Assembly: GCF_025146565.1 (NCBI RefSeq)
Contig: NZ_CP102258.1
Location: 2,016,001 to 2,080,000, forward strand
Direction of reading: 5' to 3'
Origin: Bacteroides eggerthii
GTDB taxonomy: Bacteria; Bacteroidota; Bacteroidia; Bacteroidales; Bacteroidaceae
Length of the DNA: 64,000 nucleotides
Part shown: piece by piece, positions 46,081 to 52,711 of the stretch
Layout: each line of letters begins with the position of its first letter
Position numbering within the stretch: position 1 is the stretch's first letter
Notes under the pieces: generated by a model
What the model saw: the letters and a program-made list of their open reading frames with translations, nothing else
The model's database searches: none
What the model was told of the DNA's origin: nothing
Translations under genes and position numbers: made by a program

Positions 46081-47109
46081 ATGAAACGATTCTTCCTTTT
46101 TTCCGCTTTGGCTGTATGCTTGGCGTTGGCAGGATGTAATGAACGTCAGGAACATTCCTTATCTTCTGTTGCACAGATGCCTGTATCTGCCGACACCGTT
46201 GTGCCCGTAGTGGAAGTCCCCCGAAAAGAGAAGCTGCTGACGGCGGACGATGTGACGCTTACCAAAGATTTGCTTTATGACACTTATACGCTGGAAGACA
46301 CCTATCCGTATAAGGATACGGTGCGTTCCTTCAAGTGGGATGTGATTCGCAACTGTCTGGCTTATATTGAGAACATGCAACGGGACTCTGTGCAGTGGGT
46401 GGTGTTGCAGAATTATAAGAATATGAACCGGGAGGCTCCTTTGGTGCGTAATTTCGTGCGTAACACTTGCCGTCGTGTGGCAGATACGCTCGGAGTGGAG
46501 CGTTACCAATCCGTTCCTCTGTACCTGCCGGGCGATACACTGGTTCCCGAACGTTATGGCAGGGACGGGACATTGGCCTGCCTGCGGGGAATGGAGGGCA
46601 GCTTCGACCGTATCCTTCCCATTACTTTGGAAGATGAATGGCTGGTTCCCCACCGCTATCTGAAGCGGTTGGACGATAGTACCGCCTTTAATCACGTGGT
46701 GTTCGTAGACCGTCTGGACCAGAACATCACTACGCTGGAACGTGTGGACAAGGGACACTGGAAAATCCGTAGCATGAATCCCGCCACTACGGGGAGGCAT
46801 GCACCGCCATATGCGCAGGAAACCCCGCTGGGCATGTATCTGCTCCAACAAAAGAAGTCGCGCATGGTCTTTCTGAAAGACGGTTCTGCGGCGACGGGAG
46901 GATATGCGCCTTATGCCAGCCGTTTCACCAATGGGGCCTACATTCATGGAGTGCCGGTGAACGTTCCGCGTACGGAGATGATTGAATATAGCTGGTCGCT
47001 GGGCACCACACCGCGCTCGCACATGTGTGTGCGCAATGCCACCTCACACGCTAAATTCATCTTCGACTGGGCGCCGGAGGAGCGTTCTTTAGTAGTTGTT
47101 ATCGAATAG
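46081..47109 (+). CDS. L,D-transpeptidase (YkuD) lipoprotein
   Basis: About 342 residues. Lipoprotein signal FLFSALAVCLALAGC with lipobox LAGC, then a helical linker and a C-terminal YkuD domain. The catalytic region reads YIHGVPVN and, after about 20 residues, SHMCVRN, with Cys316 and His314, the usual SHGC(I/V)RN motif with Met in place of Gly. Such enzymes crosslink peptidoglycan or attach lipoproteins. The first His-Gly pair is at the correct distance. The Met substitution is unusual but may not abolish activity. A second transpeptidase of another family follows directly. Confidence 0.85.
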   Translation: MKRFFLFSALAVCLALAGCNERQEHSLSSVAQMPVSADTVVPVVEVPRKEKLLTADDVTLTKDLLYDTYTLEDTYPYKDTVRSFKWDVIRNCLAYIENMQRDSVQWVVLQNYKNMNREAPLVRNFVRNTCRRVADTLGVERYQSVPLYLPGDTLVPERYGRDGTLACLRGMEGSFDRILPITLEDEWLVPHRYLKRLDDSTAFNHVVFVDRLDQNITTLERVDKGHWKIRSMNPATTGRHAPPYAQETPLGMYLLQQKKSRMVFLKDGSAATGGYAPYASRFTNGAYIHGVPVNVPRTEMIEYSWSLGTTPRSHMCVRNATSHAKFIFDWAPEERSLVVVIE

Positions 47110-47158
47110 TACCTTCCTTTTTAACTATCTGTGTGATAGTGATGTGGATGAAAACTGC

Positions 47159-47166
47159 TAACTTTG
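47159..47166 (+). promoter_or_regulatory. -7 element of the second transpeptidase gene
   Basis: TAACTTTG followed by TCGCC, 27 nt before the ATG at 47194. Confidence 0.5.
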
Positions 47167-47193
47167 TCGCCGGTATTTTTCAGGTCGATACTT

Positions 47194-47901
47194 ATGTTGC
47201 GATTTTGCTTGTCCTTTTTACTCTTGTTTTTTCCCTGTTTCCTGTTTTTTGGAAACAGGTATTCTGCCGATGTGCCGGACCGGAAGGATGTTGCGTTGGC
47301 GGTGGAGGCTGCCGCATGTGCCCAGCTGTACCGCACCATGCAGCTGGAAGGCATAGTGGGGTGGGATGCTTTCCGCCAGGCAGTAACGGGTTATCATAAA
47401 ATAGCAGGCCGCAAACGGGATGTACTGACACTGATCGATTTCTCCCGCCCGTCCACCGAGAAGCGCCTTTTTGTGTTCGACATGAAACAGCACAGGCTAT
47501 TGTTCTCCTCCGTTGTGTCGCATGGGAAGAACAGCGGCGGGGTGTATGCCACTTCTTTCTCCAACGAATACGGCTCTTATAAAAGTTCCTTAGGTTTCTA
47601 CCTGACGGAGACCACCTATCAGGGAAAAAACGGTTACTCCCTCATCCTCAACGGGCTGGAAAGGGGTATCAACGACCGCGCCCGCGAACGTGCCATTGTG
47701 ATGCATGGAGCTGCCTATGCCGACCCTTCGGTTGTGGGCAAAGGCGGACGTCTGGGGCGCAGCTTCGGCTGTCCGGCTGTTCCGCAGAAACTCACCCGCC
47801 CCATCATCGACGCCATCAAGGGAGGAAGCGTGATGTATATCTATGCCGAAACTCCCGACTATCTGGCGCACAGTTCCGTACTTTCCGGATATCGGGCATA
47901 A
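47194..47901 (+). CDS. Murein L,D-transpeptidase catalytic domain protein
   Basis: About 235 residues. The hydrophobic N-terminus (FCLSFLLLFFPCFLFF) is a signal peptide or anchor. The rest matches the YkuD_2 / PF13645-type family: FVFDMKQHRLLFSSVVSHGKNSGG, then IVMHGAAYADPSVVGKGG and the active-site RSFGCPAVPQ with Cys. This family is common in Bacteroidetes, but its reaction is less well known than that of classic YkuD. The ATG at 47194 is preferred over an upstream codon because the -7 box is at 47159-47166. Confidence 0.88.
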   Translation: MLRFCLSFLLLFFPCFLFFGNRYSADVPDRKDVALAVEAAACAQLYRTMQLEGIVGWDAFRQAVTGYHKIAGRKRDVLTLIDFSRPSTEKRLFVFDMKQHRLLFSSVVSHGKNSGGVYATSFSNEYGSYKSSLGFYLTETTYQGKNGYSLILNGLERGINDRARERAIVMHGAAYADPSVVGKGGRLGRSFGCPAVPQKLTRPIIDAIKGGSVMYIYAETPDYLAHSSVLSGYRA

Positions 47902-47937
47902 AACTGCTTTTGTAAAGTGCTGAGTGACAATAGGGTC

Positions 47938-47971
47938 ATAGTCCCACTATTTTTCATAGTGTGGGAACTAT
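47938..47971. repeat. Stem-loop ahead of the repeat array
   Basis: ATAGTCCCACTAT at 47938-47950 pairs with ATAGTGTGGGAACT from 47956, with two single-base bulges. It could end the upstream transcript, but no T-run follows. Confidence 0.4.
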
Positions 47972-47972
47972 T

Positions 47973-48060
47973 TTCCCAATACGATTGAACCATGTTCCCA
48001 ATACGACTGAACTATATTCCCAATAGGGCTGAATTGTGTTCCCAATATAGTGGAATCATA
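47973..48060. repeat. Tandem array of four 22-bp repeats
   Basis: Units start at 47973, 47995, 48017 and 48039. Each begins TTCCCAATA, followed by a variable part in which a GAA or TGAA is kept at the same place. The spacing is exactly 22 bp, about two helical turns, with no spacers. The array lies in a 548-bp gap, 68 bp ahead of the promoter at 48105-48135. A bound regulator array or a local duplication is possible. Confidence 0.85.
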
Positions 48061-48104
48061 TATCCTGTTTGAATCATCGGTTTGCATTATAATAATTATA
48101 AATT

Positions 48105-48135
48105 CTTGCATATAAAAGTTGTTTTTATATCTTTG
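48105..48135 (+). promoter_or_regulatory. Promoter of the structured leader
   Basis: CTTG at 48105-48108, 19-nt spacer, TATCTTTG at 48128-48135. Transcription would start near 48139, giving a leader of about 310 nt before the ATG at 48450. Confidence 0.65.
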
Positions 48136-48239
48136 CAATGATTTCAGGCGCTTAATGCGTTAAGGTCTGGAAGGTGTTTTTATTAGTAAAGAAAGGGCGT
48201 TAAGAATATTATCTTGTACTGAAACCTGAACAATTTCAT

Positions 48240-48400
48240 TCTTCAAGGATAATAAACGGAGACGCTCATGTCAGAGTTATATATCTGCCCCATGCGTAGG
48301 GGGAGTTTATATATCGTTTGGCGTGGGCTATTGTTTATTATTTGAAGAAGGGCAGTTCAGGGCCTCAGTGCAGTAATATTCAATAGTTCCCACGCTACTT
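48240..48400 (+). ncRNA. Candidate structured 5' leader RNA
   Basis: Two nested elements are seen. GTTATATAT...CCCC (48276-48291) faces GGGG...TTTATATAT (48299-48314) around the loop ATGCGTA. GCGTGGGCTATTG at 48321-48333 pairs with CAATAG plus CCCACGC at 48381-48395, with TT as a bulge, enclosing 47 nt. No open frame of use crosses it. It could be a cis-regulatory leader or the body of a separate small RNA. I cannot name the family with certainty. Confidence 0.6.
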
Positions 48401-48449
48401 GTTTATAATTGCATCAGCAGGGGACGGGGTGCATTAATAATTTAATAGT

Positions 48450-49622
48450 ATGAAGAAACATGTGTTGTTAATGATTATGGTGCTTATGTCTCTGAATGTG
48501 GTGGCGCAGGAGATGGAAGAGTTTTTCGGCTGTGATATGTACGGAATTACTAATGTGGTGCATGGAGAAAAAGAAGAGTGCTGGTACATTACTAAGGTAG
48601 AGCCTTATTCTCAGGTTGATATGGCAGGCCTTAGGGCTGGTGACCTGCTGACAAGCTCAGATACGGTTAATAATGTTTATCATGTTGGAGGAAGTAAACA
48701 ACTTGTGAATGTAGGAAGCTATATGGAACTGGAGAAAGACAGCTATCTCACAGAACTGGAAGTCATGGATAAGGGAAAAACAAAGTATGGCCTTGTCGGA
48801 TATAGAACATGGAATAGTAATCCTTTCATTTATAAAAATACGCAAGTTTATTCTGATCCAGAGGTTTCTTTGTATGATTACTCTACATTTGATTTTGAGT
48901 TTACAGAAAACAACGTGATCCAGCAAAAAGAGATTTCCGGAATCATAGAAAAAGAACTGAACAAAAAGAATCTAAAGCGGGATAAGGATAATCCGGACGT
49001 TCTTATCTTTATCAATTATTATTCGGATCGTCGTGAAAACTATACACCGCCTACACAAGAAATTATAACTCGTTATAAGTATGGTTATGAAATTGGTTCA
49101 GGTTGGGGACCCCGCCAATATATAGAATCACAAACACGAGGAGGGTATACCAAAGTGTTGAATCTGATGAAATTCACCATTACAATGCTTGATGCAGAGA
49201 AAGTGAGAAAAGGCTGCAAGGTAACTCCCATAATTTGGAACGCCGATTTTGAAGTTCCTGATTTCAGTGTTATCCCTCCTTTAAAACCCTTTTGTACAGA
49301 TGTTGCTGAATTCATGTTTTGCCAGTTCCCGATAGTTCACCCCTATAACCAGTCTATTAGTAAAAAATGTTACTATCAGGCAGTCGGCCTTCTTTTTGAA
49401 AAAAAGAAGCCTAAAGTCATCTATCATGTTTTGAAAGGATCGCCTGCGGAAAAGGCCGGATTAAAAGCTGGAGATGAATTTGTGAAATATGGGAAAGAAA
49501 AATTCATTGACGAAGACAGCGGTAATACCAGTTTTGATATGCTCATTAAGCGCAAGAACGGTAAGAAAGAAACGATTCATTTTGATAATGTTAAAAGTTA
49601 TGAGGTTTTGGATATTCAGTAG
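48450..49622 (+). CDS. Secreted protein with PDZ-like ends and DUF4136-like core
   Basis: 390 residues with a signal peptide (VLLMIMVLMSLNVVA). An N-terminal PDZ-like segment reads ITKVEPYSQVDMAGLRAGD. The core (YSTFDFEFTENNVIQQKEISGIIEKELNKKNL and PDVLIFINYYSD) is like DUF4136. A second PDZ-like segment lies near the end: IYHVLKGSPAEKAGLKAGDEF. Base composition is more AT-rich than that of neighbouring genes, a sign of possible transfer. It has no protease domain, so the PDZ parts would bind ligands. Preceded by a long structured leader and a repeat array; no operon partner. Function unknown. Confidence 0.75.
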   Translation: MKKHVLLMIMVLMSLNVVAQEMEEFFGCDMYGITNVVHGEKEECWYITKVEPYSQVDMAGLRAGDLLTSSDTVNNVYHVGGSKQLVNVGSYMELEKDSYLTELEVMDKGKTKYGLVGYRTWNSNPFIYKNTQVYSDPEVSLYDYSTFDFEFTENNVIQQKEISGIIEKELNKKNLKRDKDNPDVLIFINYYSDRRENYTPPTQEIITRYKYGYEIGSGWGPRQYIESQTRGGYTKVLNLMKFTITMLDAEKVRKGCKVTPIIWNADFEVPDFSVIPPLKPFCTDVAEFMFCQFPIVHPYNQSISKKCYYQAVGLLFEKKKPKVIYHVLKGSPAEKAGLKAGDEFVKYGKEKFIDEDSGNTSFDMLIKRKNGKKETIHFDNVKSYEVLDIQ

Positions 49623-49666
49623 TCGGTGTCGGCTGCGGCTTTGCTGCGGATAAATAAAAATTAGTG

Positions 49667-49674
49667 TATCTTTG
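49667..49674 (+). promoter_or_regulatory. dinB -7 element
   Basis: TATCTTTG, followed by CGTCGG. I see no LexA-like box with confidence. Confidence 0.5.
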
Positions 49675-49693
49675 CGTCGGTAGTTAGCTGGAG

Positions 49694-50791
49694 ATGACCG
49701 GACGGAAGATTATACATATTGATATGGACGCCTTCTACGCATCCGTAGAACAGCGCGACAATCCCGAACTGCGTGGTAAGCCGGTGGCGGTGGGACATGC
49801 GGAAGAGCGGGGCGTGGTAGCTGCTGCCAGCTATGAAGCCCGCCGGTTCGGGGTGCGTTCGGCGATGTCGTCGCAGAAGGCGAAGCGGCTGTGTCCGCAG
49901 CTGGTCTTCATTCCGGGGCGCATGGATGTGTATAAGTCGGTATCCCGTCAGATACATGAGATTTTCCATGAATATACGGATGTCATAGAACCGATCTCGT
50001 TGGATGAGGCTTTCTTGGATGTGACGGAAAACAAGCCCGGCATTCCTTTGGCTGTGGACATAGCCAAAGAAATCAAGCGGAAAGTGCGCGAGCGGCTGAG
50101 TCTGGTGGCTTCTGCCGGGGTTTCCTATAACAAGTTTCTTGCCAAAATAGCGTCCGATTATCGTAAACCGGACGGCTTATGCACTATTCATCCCGATCAG
50201 GCTTTGGAGTTTATAGCTCGTTTGCCGATAGAGAGTTTTTGGGGAGTGGGCCCGGTGACGGCAAAGAAGATGCATGTCTTGGGAATACACAATGGCGAAC
50301 AGCTTCGTGCCTGTTCGCAGGCAATGCTGATGCGTGAGTTTGGGAAAGTGGGAGGTGTTTATTATGATTTTGCCAGGGGGATTGATCTTCGTCCGGTAGA
50401 GGCAGTGCGTGTCCGCAAGTCTGTCGGGTGTGAGCATACCCTGGAAAAGGACATCAACCGCCGGGCATCGGTCATTATCGAACTGTATCATGCGGCGGTG
50501 GAACTGGTGGGACGTTTGGAGCATAAGAATTTCCGGGGGAATACGCTGACGCTGAAAATCAAGTTCCATGATTTCAGTCAGATCACCCGCAGCATTACGC
50601 AATCCGGGGAGCTGACCACGCTCGATGCCATTCTTCCATTGGCAAAGCAACTGTTGAAGGAAGTGGACTACGAGCATCATCCCATCCGGCTGATAGGCCT
50701 TTCGGTCTCCAATCCTCGTGAAGAAAACGATGAAAAAGGCGTTTGGGAACAACTGAGTTTTGAATTTAGGGACTGGGAATTTGATAAATAA
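49694..50791 (+). CDS. dinB: DNA polymerase IV
   Basis: Error-prone Y-family polymerase for lesion bypass. 365 residues: the N-terminal catalytic core has IIHIDMDAFYASVEQRDNP (first carboxylate), then YEARRFGVRSAMSS and the second carboxylate motif EPISLDEAFLDVT. The SAGVSYNKFLAKIASDYRKPDGL loop and the little-finger domain (FRGNTLTLKIKFHDFSQITRS) follow. A beta-clamp-binding tail is suggested by WEQLSFEF near the end. The length is normal, and the gene is monocistronic. Confidence 0.96.
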   Translation: MTGRKIIHIDMDAFYASVEQRDNPELRGKPVAVGHAEERGVVAAASYEARRFGVRSAMSSQKAKRLCPQLVFIPGRMDVYKSVSRQIHEIFHEYTDVIEPISLDEAFLDVTENKPGIPLAVDIAKEIKRKVRERLSLVASAGVSYNKFLAKIASDYRKPDGLCTIHPDQALEFIARLPIESFWGVGPVTAKKMHVLGIHNGEQLRACSQAMLMREFGKVGGVYYDFARGIDLRPVEAVRVRKSVGCEHTLEKDINRRASVIIELYHAAVELVGRLEHKNFRGNTLTLKIKFHDFSQITRSITQSGELTTLDAILPLAKQLLKEVDYEHHPIRLIGLSVSNPREENDEKGVWEQLSFEFRDWEFDK

Positions 50792-50805
50792 GCGGAAAAG
50801 AATGT

Positions 50806-50813
50806 TATATTTG
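50806..50813 (+). promoter_or_regulatory. -7 element of the yccF gene
   Basis: TATATTTG, 25 nt ahead of the ATG at 50839. Confidence 0.5.
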
Positions 50814-50838
50814 TACCGAACATAAAAAAAATGATGCA

Positions 50839-51213
50839 ATGGGTTGTCTAATGAATGTCTTGTGGCTGGTGTTTGGCGGCATCTTTACTGCCGTAGAGTA
50901 CATGATAGCCAGTTTGTTGATGATGATTACAATCGTGGGAATTCCTTTCGGCATGCAGACCATGAAAATGGCGGGGCTTGCTTTGTGGCCTTTCGGCAAG
51001 GATGTGCGCAGTGGCGACCGTTCAAGCGGATGCCTTTACATTCTGATGAATGTATTGTGGATTTTTCTGGGAGGAATATGGATTTGCCTTTCGCATTTAG
51101 GATTCGGAATATTGCTGTGCATCACTATAATCGGTATTCCTTTCGGCATGCAGCATTTTAAGCTTGCAGCCCTGGCACTGGCTCCTTTCGGAAAGGACAT
51201 CGTGACGGTGTAG
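50839..51213 (+). CDS. yccF: YccF-family inner membrane protein
   Basis: 124 residues, with two copies of the same module: LMNVLWLVFGGIFTAVEYM...ITIVGIPFGMQ at 5-40 and LMNVLWIFLGGIWICLSHL...ITIIGIPFGMQ at about 68-105, each with membrane helices. This tandem arrangement is the mark of the YccF (DUF307) family. Function is unknown. The ATG at 50839 is chosen over an upstream ATG in another frame. Followed by a terminator. Confidence 0.88.
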   Translation: MGCLMNVLWLVFGGIFTAVEYMIASLLMMITIVGIPFGMQTMKMAGLALWPFGKDVRSGDRSSGCLYILMNVLWIFLGGIWICLSHLGFGILLCITIIGIPFGMQHFKLAALALAPFGKDIVTV

Positions 51214-51252
51214 GTATGCCGGCCCCGCACAGGCGGGAGAACTGTAAAAGAA

Positions 51253-51290
51253 GAGGGCAGGAAACTGAAAAATTTCCTGCCCTCGTTCAT
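51253..51290 (+). terminator. Terminator between yccF and a small minus-strand gene
   Basis: Perfect 12-bp stem, GAGGGCAGGAAA at 51253-51264 and its complement at 51273-51284. T-rich sequence follows on the plus strand. Confidence 0.75.
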
Positions 51291-51308
51291 TTTATTTAAA
51301 GGTGTAAT

Positions 51309-51449
51309 TTACATGGTTATGGAGGCTTGCTTTGCAAGCAGTTTTTGCAGTCTGCCGTTCAGTGTTTGGCACATAGCTCCGTTGCCCATTGCCTGATAGC
51401 GTTTGATACGGTACTGTAACATAAAAATCTCATTAGAACTCTTTTTCAT
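51309..51449 (-). CDS. Small basic protein of unknown function
   Basis: 46 residues, starting MKKSSNEIFMLQYRIKRYQA and ending LLAKQASITM; helical and positively charged, without membrane segment. The ATG at 51449 has AAGAAGAAG just upstream and a -7 box (minus strand TATCTTTG, 51528-51535) before it, so it is likely expressed. The longer frame upstream of this start is rejected because it has no good start. I know no function; it looks like the small conserved proteins found in many Bacteroides. Confidence 0.55.
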   Translation of the reverse strand: MKKSSNEIFMLQYRIKRYQAMGNGAMCQTLNGRLQKLLAKQASITM

Positions 51450-51527
51450 AATCTTCTTCTTTTTTTGCCTTCCGCGTTTCGGAAAGCTGTTAAACATCTT
51501 TTATTGTTTTCTCTATTATCAACACTG

Positions 51528-51535
51528 CAAAGATA
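51528..51535 (-). promoter_or_regulatory. -7 element of the 46-aa gene
   Basis: Minus-strand TATCTTTG, 78 nt before the ATG. Confidence 0.45.
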
Positions 51536-51609
51536 CGAATTATTTATGAAAATACATGTTGTACAACATAAGAATATTCATAATAGGTCAATTATAGGGT
51601 AAAAATACG

Positions 51610-51617
51610 TAGTTTTG
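51610..51617 (+). promoter_or_regulatory. -7 element of the LytTR gene
   Basis: TAGTTTTG followed by CCTCC, 37 nt before the start codon. Confidence 0.45.
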
Positions 51618-51654
51618 CCTCCGGTATTACAAAACGGTTACATTCGGGAGGAAT

Positions 51655-52554
51655 ATGATGAATAAATTGGTCTCACTTTTGCGAAGCCCTTATCCGGTGC
51701 TGTTTCAGCGGTGGAAATCGGTGGTTATACCTTCGGCCATTGTGGCCTTTATACTCTATGCGTTCCAGCCGTTTGGCATCTCCTTGAAAGAAGGAAGCAA
51801 GTTGGGGATAGCCATAGGGTCGGGGGGCATTACGGCGGGAGCGTCTGTCATCTGCCATTATTTGCTGCCGGCACTGTTTCCTTCTTACTATAAAGAGCAG
51901 CATTGGACGCTGGGCAAATATGTCTTGGACCTGCTTCTGCTCTTCTTTCTGATAGCGGTGGGGTTATGGCTTTATATATCGTGGCTGAGCGGCATAGGGA
52001 TGAATGGCTCATTGTTCCTCTTGGTATGCACGTGGGTGATGATTCTGGCTCCTTTCCCGCTTGTCTTTTGCCTGATATGGAACCGGAATATGGTGTTGGC
52101 GCGCAATCTGAAGGAAGCGGCCGAAATAAACTCTTTCCTGTCGAGGAAGATGTCTGCGGAGGGTGACGGAAACTCTCCCGAAAAGAAAGAAGGAGACACA
52201 GGCAGGCTGGTCTTTTCCGGCGGGACAAAGGATGTGCTGGAGGTGAGCGATTGTGATTTCCTTTATGCGGAGGCCGAGGGAAATTATGTGAGGGTGGTTT
52301 TTGCTGCTGCCGGAGATGGGAAACCGGTGCGGAAGTTGCTGCGTATAACGATGAAGCAGGCGGAGGAGACCGTTGCACGTTGTCCCCTCATCATCCGTTG
52401 CCATCGTGCTTTTCTGGTCAATGTGCAGAAGGTGGTGGAAGTGTATGGAAACTCGCAGGGATGCCGCCTGAGGCTGGGAGGCTGCCGGGAGGAAGTACCC
52501 GTATCCAGAGCCTGTGTGAAGCAGGTGAAAGCCCTGATAGAAGATAGGGTGTAG
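51655..52554 (+). CDS. Membrane-anchored LytTR transcription regulator
   Basis: 299 residues. Four membrane segments lie at about 20-37, 48-72, 86-105 and 120-140. A cytosolic linker follows, then a C-terminal LytTR DNA-binding domain (about 195-299): CDFLYAEAEGNYVRVVF, then LLRITMKQAEETV, CHRAFLVNVQKVVEVYG and the final VPVSRACVKQVKALI. There is no receiver or kinase domain, so this is a one-component sensor-regulator in the membrane. Start at 51655 (two ATG in a row). Three direct repeats that fit LytTR operators follow the gene, ahead of a TonB-type receptor. Confidence 0.9.
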   Translation: MMNKLVSLLRSPYPVLFQRWKSVVIPSAIVAFILYAFQPFGISLKEGSKLGIAIGSGGITAGASVICHYLLPALFPSYYKEQHWTLGKYVLDLLLLFFLIAVGLWLYISWLSGIGMNGSLFLLVCTWVMILAPFPLVFCLIWNRNMVLARNLKEAAEINSFLSRKMSAEGDGNSPEKKEGDTGRLVFSGGTKDVLEVSDCDFLYAEAEGNYVRVVFAAAGDGKPVRKLLRITMKQAEETVARCPLIIRCHRAFLVNVQKVVEVYGNSQGCRLRLGGCREEVPVSRACVKQVKALIEDRV

Positions 52555-52566
52555 GCTTTGTTATTC

Positions 52567-52613
52567 GTCACAGAAATACGCTGTTTGTCACAGGGCACAA
52601 GCGTTTTGTCACA
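52567..52613. promoter_or_regulatory. Three phased GTCACA direct repeats (candidate LytTR sites)
   Basis: GTCACA occurs at 52567, 52587 and 52608, the last two preceded by TTT. The spacing of 20 and 21 bp matches the two-turn phasing of known LytTR binding sites. The array ends inside the first base of the terminator stem and lies 50-95 bp upstream of the next -7 box. Confidence 0.6.
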
Positions 52614-52644
52614 TATCCGGGCGGTCTGTCCCGGATATTTTTTT
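52613..52644 (+). terminator. Terminator of the LytTR gene
   Basis: Perfect 9-bp stem ATATCCGGG (52613-52621) with its complement at 52630-52638, 8-nt loop, then a run of T. Confidence 0.8.
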
Positions 52645-52661
52645 GCTTCTGATTCTTCATT

Positions 52662-52669
52662 TATGTTTG
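52662..52669 (+). promoter_or_regulatory. -7 element for the TonB-type receptor
   Basis: TATGTTTG; the nearest TTTG is only 16 nt away, so an activator may be needed. Confidence 0.4.
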
Positions 52670-52711
52670 CTGCCGAAAACAAAAAAGTAGAATCAGAAAT
52701 AGAAAAACGGA

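Noticed and set aside
47973..48060. Reading the 22-bp repeats as a CRISPR array
   Set aside because: There are no spacers, the units drift, and no cas gene is near.
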